From Bdellovibrio sp. (GTDB lineage Bacteria > Bdellovibrionota > Bdellovibrionia > Bdellovibrionales > Bdellovibrionaceae): DNA of 7,331 bases. Shown here in pieces: positions 1-4,318 of the stretch. The stretch's first letter is position 1, and every line of letters starts with the position of its first letter. The notes beneath the pieces are model-generated. The model was not told where the DNA came from. It did not search any database and was given only the letters and a program-made list of their open reading frames with translations. Both the position numbers and the translations under genes were made by a program. The stretch spans positions 1 through 7,331 of the forward strand of contig PSRN01000089.1 of assembly GCA_003176075.1 (NCBI GenBank), given 5' to 3'.

Positions 1-1348
1 CGATGGGGTTTTCCTGCCATGCTCCTGGCGTGGCCCACGCGTTGTCAGCATAGTTGTAGGCAATGACGTTGCCACCGCCCGACACCGAAAGTTGAATTGG
101 CTTGTTCATGTAGCGCGCGATATTGTTCTCAATCAAGTTGTCCGCGGATCCACAGCGGACGACAATCCCGTAACAATCTTGGGCGTAGCCATAATTGGCG
201 GAGTGATGAACGTAACTGTCGCGAACCACGCAGCGATAAGTCCCCGTCAAAGTGATATGCATGCCGCCGATGGTGCCGCCAGTCTGCACGTCTTTAACCC
301 AACAGTAAGCGGCGTTTGAAATGTCGATTCCGCCGGCCATTGCTCCATCGTAGCTTGGATTTGTACCTCCCGCGATTCGAATGCTTTCGACACCCGCCCA
401 GCGAACCGGTGGGTGAAGGACCTTGGCGACCTGTGCCTGATATGATCCTCCAGCCTTAAAATTCCAGTGGAGGGGTGAGCTGAGTGTCAAGGTACCTGAA
501 TTCGCGTCGACGGACTTTATTTCCACGCGCTGGCTTGCCGAACGTTTGTCGGCTCGTTTGTAAAACGTGCAGTCTCCTTCTTGGACGGTTGAATCATCGA
601 CTAAATCGACCAGCGCCAAATCTCCAGCGGCAAAACCGCTGGCACCCGTGTTTCCCACATTGACGGTGGTGGATTCTTTTTGCCCGTCTTGCTGCAAATT
701 GACACCGGCACTCATGTTCGAGGCATAGCAAGTTTGGTCCCTGTCTTCACCAATGCCGATGACTGTTGCGCCGCCGGTTTTTGTGATCGTGGTGCCTGCA
801 GGCGCGCCATCGGAGCCAGATCCCCGCAGAACAACTCCCTTGTCGATTTGAATCGTGTTTGCAATCGTGAACTGGCCTGGATTCAATTTGACCACTTGTC
901 CTTCGGGACAATTATCAATGGCCTTTTGAATATCGTCGCCTGGATTGAGCGTCGCACAGATTGTCGATCGTGTCGGCAGTCCGTCGGTTCCCAGCGGCAA
1001 ACCCAGTTGAGTGTCTTTAAGAATACCGGGGTTCCATGTCGTCGTCCGATCGGAAGCAATAACTGTGTCAACCGGCAAGGAACCGCCGGAGCCCGAGCCT
1101 GCCCCTGAGCCTGCTCCAGACCCCGACCCTGCTCCAGACCCCGACCCAGAACTTGTTCCAGACCCAGAACTTGTTCCTGATCCGGGTCCCGAGTCATTGA
1201 CAGGAGTGCCGGATCCAGTCCCAGAGGATCCTACCTGGCCAGAGTTGTTGAGGCCAGAACCCGAACAATTGTCGAATAGAATATTGAGAGTCAAGAAAGA
1301 ACCTATCAAGACGATCGCACTTAAATAGTACCTAGTCCCCGCCTTCAT
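1..1348 (-). CDS. Putative surface lipoprotein with right-handed beta-helix (pectate-lyase-like) domain, C-terminus outside window
   Basis: The minus strand is open without a stop from the ATG at 1348 to the window edge (449 codons), so the gene is 3'-partial. Residues 1-27 form a signal peptide (basic KAGTR, then a hydrophobic core). Cys28, in LFDNCSGSG, is a possible lipidation site, but the -1 and -3 residues (Asn, Phe) do not fit the usual lipobox. Residues 29-90 are a Gly/Ser/Thr/Ala linker. Residues about 131-449 look like a beta-helix of the pectate-lyase superfamily: the opening GDDIQKAIDNCPEGQVVKL is typical, followed by repeated coils such as NLIENNIARYMNKPIQLSV and GGNVIAYNYADNAW. 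Such domains usually bind or cleave polysaccharide; no catalytic residues can be assigned here. An in-frame TAA lies two codons before the ATG, which fixes the start. Eight or more cysteines in the mature part suggest disulfides. Export and fold are fairly secure; enzymatic activity is not. Confidence 0.85.
   Translation of the reverse strand, partial: MKAGTRYYLSAIVLIGSFLTLNILFDNCSGSGLNNSGQVGSSGTGSGTPVNDSGPGSGTSSGSGTSSGSGSGAGSGSGAGSGAGSGSGGSLPVDTVIASDRTTTWNPGILKDTQLGLPLGTDGLPTRSTICATLNPGDDIQKAIDNCPEGQVVKLNPGQFTIANTIQIDKGVVLRGSGSDGAPAGTTITKTGGATVIGIGEDRDQTCYASNMSAGVNLQQDGQKESTTVNVGNTGASGFAAGDLALVDLVDDSTVQEGDCTFYKRADKRSASQRVEIKSVDANSGTLTLSSPLHWNFKAGGSYQAQVAKVLHPPVRWAGVESIRIAGGTNPSYDGAMAGGIDISNAAYCWVKDVQTGGTIGGMHITLTGTYRCVVRDSYVHHSANYGYAQDCYGIVVRCGSADNLIENNIARYMNKPIQLSVSGGGNVIAYNYADNAWATPGAWQENPI
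1079..1192 (-). repeat. Tandem 18-bp repeats encoding a Gly/Ser-rich linker
   Basis: On the plus strand, four 18-bp units follow one another at 1111-1128, 1129-1146, 1147-1164 and 1165-1182. The first two are identical (CTGCTCCAGACCCCGACC) and the last two match at 16 of 18 positions; degenerate units flank them. Each unit codes for six residues (GSGAGS or GSGTSS) in the linker between the lipidated N-terminus and the beta-helix. Unit gain or loss would keep the frame and only change linker length. Confidence 0.85.
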
Positions 1349-1548
1349 TTCTTAATTATAGTTCATCAACAGGGAGAAGGAGTGGTGATTTCTCTCCTTT
1401 CGCAAAATCAGACACTTGAATCGTTTATGAACCACAATGGGATGGAAAGCAAAAAACTCCGCATTCGAATGATCTTATAGAGCATTCCGCTAGGGGTAGT
1501 TGAAGTTCAAGACGATGGGCCTGCCACCGTCTCGTTCTAAATTTGCAA
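1349..1548. other. 200-bp intergenic region between recombinase and lipoprotein gene
   Basis: No coding signal is evident. On the minus strand a perfect TATAAT lies at 1360-1355, only six bases before the lipoprotein ATG. If it were a -10 box the mRNA would be almost leaderless, and no good -35 is visible 16-18 bases upstream, so this is doubtful. An AAAGGAGAG stretch on the minus strand lies too far from the ATG to be its ribosome binding site. An imperfect stem at 1511-1531 (GACG-TGG / CCA-CGTC, one mismatch, 5-base loop) lies just after the recombinase stop and might aid termination, but it has no T-tract. Confidence 0.4.
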
Positions 1549-2541
1549 TCAAAGCTTTAAATATTTTGAACTCGTGTCAGTGGGACGCGCATCAAGGTAT
1601 TTTCCCGTGGTGGAGATGGAGCTGTGCCCGAGTTGCTTTTGCACGATATGGATGGGTGCGCCGTTTTCCAGCGCGTGGGTCGCGTGCGAATGTCTCAGCC
1701 AGTGGGGTGAGGCCTTGTCCGAGAGCCCGGCACTTTTTGCGGCTTTTTTCAATATGCGCCAGACTTGCAGTGAAGTCAGCTCCCCGTAAGGCTCGTGGCT
1801 CGATTTGAAGACGATTTCGGCGTCGCCGCGACTCCCCATGCCCCCTGCGCTCACGCTCCCCTCGTCCGTCGGATTTCCCTCGCCACCTTTCCCCGTTTTC
1901 GTACGCAGTTGCAAAAGCTCCAAAAAAATATGTTCTGGAATTAAAATCGACCTGATTTTGCCACCTTTACCAAGAACGGTGACCTGCACTTCACCTTTTT
2001 CCTGGCGGTGGAAAAAATCCTGCCACCTGAGCCGAACGAGTTCACTCACCCGCAGGCCAGAAAAATAAAAGAGCTTAAAGAGAAGCTTATTGCGGAGGTT
2101 CTTTTCGTTTGTGACCAGCCGCTCGACTTCTTCTTGCGACAAAATCCTTTGCGCTGTCCGATCGGGAACAACAATGTGGTCCAAGGCCAAGGCCGGATTC
2201 TTCTCGATATAGTTGATTTTCACGCAGTAACTATAGAGTGATGAAAGAGCGTCTTTGGCGACCCGCTTGGAACTTGGGCTTAGGTGCGAAAGAGAACTCA
2301 AGTAGACCACCAAGTGCGCTGTTTCTGTTTTCTTAATACTGAGTCCCGGGAATTTATTGAAAAAGGTCTTTGCGATTCTTCGATAGTTACGTCTTGTGGT
2401 CTTTTCTTCTTTTTGCAGAAGCCAGGACTGGATATGAATTTCCTCTTTGACGATGTCTTCAAAATTTCCCCCATCCAGTGAAAGAACGTAGTTGGAATTT
2501 CCACTTTGGATTTTTTTTAAATCGCCCAATTGACCCCCCAA
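1549..2541 (-). CDS. Tyrosine recombinase/integrase, XerC/D-like
   Basis: A 330-residue site-specific recombinase that cuts and rejoins DNA through a 3'-phosphotyrosine. Residues about 28-115 resemble the SAM-like core-binding domain (IQSWLLQKEEKTTRRNYRR). Residues about 135-330 are the catalytic domain: Arg164 in SGLRVSELVRL, Lys192 in VLGKGGKIRS, His280 and Arg283 in SPHWLRHSHATH, His306 in LGHSSISTT, and the nucleophile Tyr315 nine residues later, the same spacing as in XerD. All catalytic residues are present, so it is probably active. Two oddities: residues about 214-241 form a Gly-rich insertion not usual for Xer proteins, and there is no ATG or GTG before the core-binding domain. The TTG at 2541 follows a repeat directly; TTG at 2529 is an alternative. 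Neither a tRNA nor an attC-like site was recognised beside it, and the integron-integrase extra domain is not seen, so its target is unknown. Confidence 0.9.
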   Translation of the reverse strand: MGGQLGDLKKIQSGNSNYVLSLDGGNFEDIVKEEIHIQSWLLQKEEKTTRRNYRRIAKTFFNKFPGLSIKKTETAHLVVYLSSLSHLSPSSKRVAKDALSSLYSYCVKINYIEKNPALALDHIVVPDRTAQRILSQEEVERLVTNEKNLRNKLLFKLFYFSGLRVSELVRLRWQDFFHRQEKGEVQVTVLGKGGKIRSILIPEHIFLELLQLRTKTGKGGEGNPTDEGSVSAGGMGSRGDAEIVFKSSHEPYGELTSLQVWRILKKAAKSAGLSDKASPHWLRHSHATHALENGAPIHIVQKQLGHSSISTTGKYLDARPTDTSSKYLKL

Positions 2542-2566
2542 GCGTGGGCGGCGAAGCCGCCACGGG
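2541..2566. repeat. Hairpin repeat at the recombinase 5' end
   Basis: CGTGGGCGGC-GAA-GCCGCCACG (2543-2564) forms a nine-pair stem with one bulged G and a GAA loop. Its left end, AGCGTGGGCGGCG (2541-2553), recurs exactly at 3118-3130, and its right end, GCCACGGG (2559-2566), recurs at 3166-3173, where a 30-bp repeat unit lies between the two arms. It overlaps the most upstream possible start codon of the recombinase, so it may affect that gene's translation or have replaced its original 5' end. Confidence 0.7.
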
Positions 2567-2832
2567 CAAAGCTATCGCTCAAATTCCCTGGCATCACTCT
2601 GCCTGCTGGGCCCACTCCTTCAATCCTACGAAAGGCAAATCAGAAAATCTTCTCTTAAAATTTCTAACTGCGCCCTCCCCCCCTTTGTGACCAAGATGAT
2701 TGAACAAGGGCGATTCATCGGGCCGAATTCACTGAGGCGAGATCCCTTTATTGACACGGCTCGCCACGCCCGCTAGACAGTCAGGTTTAAACGCTAAGTT
2801 AAGCTCTGAATCGCTGAATCGAAGTCTGTAGA
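2567..2832. other. Intergenic region between the divergent recombinase and small exported-protein genes
   Basis: No convincing gene or tRNA is seen on either strand. The region contains a run of seven C at 2677-2683, a candidate plus-strand promoter at 2751-2779, and an exact 8-bp tandem duplication of CTGAATCG (2806-2813 and 2814-2821) in what would be the 5' leader of the small exported protein. Confidence 0.5.
2751..2779 (+). promoter_or_regulatory. Candidate sigma70-type promoter
   Basis: A consensus -35 box, TTGACA (2751-2756), is followed after exactly 17 bases by TAGACA (2774-2779), which matches the -10 consensus at only three of six positions. It points toward the small exported-protein gene whose start lies 53 bases further on. 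The -35 box and spacing are good; the weak -10 keeps the call tentative. Confidence 0.45.
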
Positions 2833-3192
2833 ATGGTAGTAAAGAATTTTTTTTCATCAGTATTTTTTATTAAGGCCTATGGTTTTTTTTGCTGCCTATG
2901 TCTCGGTTTTTTTTCGGCTCGTGTGGCCTATGCGGATGCGGCCCCAGTTCTAAAATGCAATGAAGTCCAGTCGCCACGGTCTTGGCAACCGAAAAGAATA
3001 GAACGATCGGTAAACAAATATAAGATCAAACCAGACTATTGGGATGGGCTGGTGTGGTACTTTTTCGGCAAAGGTTCGCCGGCAGCATATTTTGAGGAGT
3101 TGAATTCAGACCGTCAGAGCGTGGGCGGCGCTTCCCAAGTCGGTGTCTTCGGCACCTCCGCAGATGCCACGGGTGTGGTTAAAGCTCCCTAG
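2833..3192 (+). CDS. Small exported protein of unknown function
   Basis: A 119-residue reading frame that I do not recognise. Residues 1-34 look like a signal peptide: Lys4, a very Phe-rich hydrophobic stretch, and an AYA cleavage motif at 32-34. The mature part begins near Asp35 and has one cysteine (Cys42); residues about 47-90 (PRSWQPKRIERSVNKYKIK, then DYWDGLVWYFFGKGSP) are rich in aromatic and basic residues. Residues from about 96 to the end are encoded by repeat DNA (3118-3192), so the natural C-terminus may have been replaced. The signal peptide is coded by three T8 tracts. The ribosome binding site is poor. The stop shares its CTAG with the stop of the convergent acyltransferase gene. 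The signal peptide argues for a real gene, but it may be a truncated remnant of a longer one. Confidence 0.6.
   Translation: MVVKNFFSSVFFIKAYGFFCCLCLGFFSARVAYADAAPVLKCNEVQSPRSWQPKRIERSVNKYKIKPDYWDGLVWYFFGKGSPAAYFEELNSDRQSVGGASQVGVFGTSADATGVVKAP
2847..2914 (+). repeat. Three T8 homopolymer tracts and GCCTATG repeats in a signal-peptide coding region
   Basis: Exact runs of eight T occur at 2847-2854, 2883-2890 and 2907-2914, plus a T6 at 2863-2868, all within the first 28 codons of the small exported-protein gene. The heptamer GCCTATG occurs at 2875-2881, 2894-2900 and 2926-2932, in register with the last two tracts, hinting at a local duplication. Each tract could slip during replication and shift the frame. 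Confidence 0.85.
3118..3173. repeat. Composite repeat: 30-bp unit nested inside the arms of the 2541-2566 hairpin repeat
   Basis: A 30-bp unit at 3134-3163 starts with CCCAAGTCGGTG, has seven central bases (TCTTCGG) and ends with CACCTCCGCAG; GGTG and CACC can pair as a short stem. It is flanked by AGCGTGGGCGGCG (3118-3130) and GCCACGGG (3166-3173), the same arms that sit almost side by side at 2541-2566. The block codes for the C-terminus of the small exported protein and lies between two convergent genes, where a folded RNA could act as a weak bidirectional terminator, although no T-tract follows. Confidence 0.75.
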
Positions 3193-4244
3193 AACTCACC
3201 CGATAGAGTAATCTTATACAGCACATATTCGTGCTTCCATTCGTGCTTCTGCTTGCTGGTATAGGACTCACTTTGAATCCCCGAGCGCACCAGGGCCACG
3301 GCGGCCCGGCGCAAGCCTTGCGCGAGTCCCCGCGTGGCGCCCCAGTGGACCATGGCATTGCTCAAGCCCTGTGAGCGCGCTTCCGGCAGGACAGCGATGG
3401 TTTTCACGATAAAGATGTCGCCTTCAGCGAAAGCGAAGCAAAAGCCCACGGGCTTATCTTCGCCATTCACGGCCACACAAGACATGGAAGTGTCGCCTTT
3501 GCTCATGATCGGGACGTAGATGGACTGAAACATTTCGAAGGACAGTTCTTCAAAGAGGAAATTGTCGCTGAAACCGTTCATGCTCAGGTGATACAAACTT
3601 GGCAACAGACGGGTGAGATCACCGCCGCCGCCCAAGTCGCCGAAGCCTCTGAGTCGGTAGCCAGCGGCTGATATTTTAGCAAGAGACGGCGCGAAGGCGC
3701 CCGCGAATTCCCGCAGGCTCGGGACACCGATCGTGTGATAGAGGCTGGCCACCGCAAAACCATGGTTTTGGAACAAATCGGGGTAAAAGGGCGGATTGCC
3801 GGGTTCCCAGCTGAAGTACTTAGTGTCAGGGCACGGCAGTCGCAGACGATAGCTGAACCAAGTCGAGTAATTCACCGGCGCGTAAATTTCCACGACACCT
3901 TGTTCACGCAGAAAACGCTTTCCCATTTGCAGCAGCTGCGGAAAGACCTCTTGGCGATCACCGCGGATTTCAAAAAAACCCAGGTAACCGCGTTGGGGCT
4001 CAGCTTCAGACACATTCGCGCCCAGAGTGGCGATGATTTCGCCGCCTTCCTCAACGACGAAAAACTCCTTGCTCTTCGGCCAGGGGCTGGCGATCAAGCG
4101 TTCCAACAACAGGCCAGACATTGGGATCGGCGGGCTGCCATTGGCTTGGCGGATCGACAAAATCGCCGCGGCCAGGCGCCTTGCAAAATCCGCAAATTTT
4201 TCACCCGTACCAGCCTCGCCGCCCCGGCCACAAATAATATTCAT
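3189..4244 (-). CDS. GNAT-family N-acyltransferase, two-lobed, YghO-like
   Basis: A 351-residue protein that probably moves an acyl group from acyl-CoA or another thioester to an unknown amine. The N-terminal half has a degenerate GNAT lobe: FFVVEEGGEIIATLGA (61-76), then YLGFFEIRGD (87-96) and IYAPVNYSTWF (120-130). NPPFYPDLFQNHGF (150-163) is the pattern I associate with the YghO-type subgroup. The C-terminal lobe carries acetyl-CoA motif A, IVKTIAVLPEARSQGLSNAM (279-298), with the RxxGL pyrophosphate loop. A short Gly-rich stretch, GFGDLGGGGD (200-209), coincides with a degenerate copy of the dispersed repeat. The ATG at 4244 is preceded by GAGGA seven bases away. It lies 56 bp after the phosphotransferase gene on the same strand, so the two are very likely cotranscribed and may share a substrate. 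The fold is secure; the substrate is not. Confidence 0.85.
   Translation of the reverse strand: MNIICGRGGEAGTGEKFADFARRLAAAILSIRQANGSPPIPMSGLLLERLIASPWPKSKEFFVVEEGGEIIATLGANVSEAEPQRGYLGFFEIRGDRQEVFPQLLQMGKRFLREQGVVEIYAPVNYSTWFSYRLRLPCPDTKYFSWEPGNPPFYPDLFQNHGFAVASLYHTIGVPSLREFAGAFAPSLAKISAAGYRLRGFGDLGGGGDLTRLLPSLYHLSMNGFSDNFLFEELSFEMFQSIYVPIMSKGDTSMSCVAVNGEDKPVGFCFAFAEGDIFIVKTIAVLPEARSQGLSNAMVHWGATRGLAQGLRRAAVALVRSGIQSESYTSKQKHEWKHEYVLYKITLSGEF
3620..3639. repeat. Possible degenerate partial copy of the 30-bp repeat in the acyltransferase gene
   Basis: These 20 bases match 6889-6908 at 18 positions, covering the right end of one unit and the left end (CCCAAGTCG) of the next. They code for a Gly-rich loop (DLGGGGD). 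Because GGC glycine codons alone could produce much of the match, this copy is uncertain. Confidence 0.35.
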
Positions 4245-4247
4245 GGC

Positions 4248-4318
4248 AAAATCCTCACTTCAATATGCTCACTTCAATTTGCCCACTACGAGTATGCTCA
4301 CTACAAAATTGTCACTTC
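4248..4318 (-). repeat. Five 14-bp tandem repeats spanning the intercistronic junction
   Basis: Read on the minus strand, five imperfect units follow without gaps: GAAGTGACAATTTT (4318-4305), GTAGTGAGCATACTC (4304-4290, one base longer), GTAGTGGGCAAATT (4289-4276), GAAGTGAGCATATT (4275-4262) and GAAGTGAGGATTTT (4261-4248). The first codes for the last residues of the phosphotransferase, the second holds its TAG stop, and the last supplies the GAGGA ribosome binding site of the acyltransferase. The array thus sets the spacing between the cistrons and may have copied weak Shine-Dalgarno-like sites upstream of the true one. Confidence 0.85.

Noticed and set aside
680..1328. Plus-strand frames, one with a Pro/Glu/Asp repeat
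   Set aside because: They are the complement of the lipoprotein gene; the acidic-proline repeat is simply the antisense reading of the Gly/Ser linker.
2567..2832. tRNA gene or phage attachment site next to the recombinase
   Set aside because: No GTTCRANNC T-loop with matching acceptor stem was found on either strand, and no second copy of a candidate core site lies in the window.
1549..3192. Integron (integrase gene plus attC-flanked cassette)
   Set aside because: The recombinase lacks a recognisable integron-specific extra domain, and the hairpin repeats at 2541-2566 and 3118-3173 do not show the paired GTTRRRY/RYYYAAC core sites of attC.
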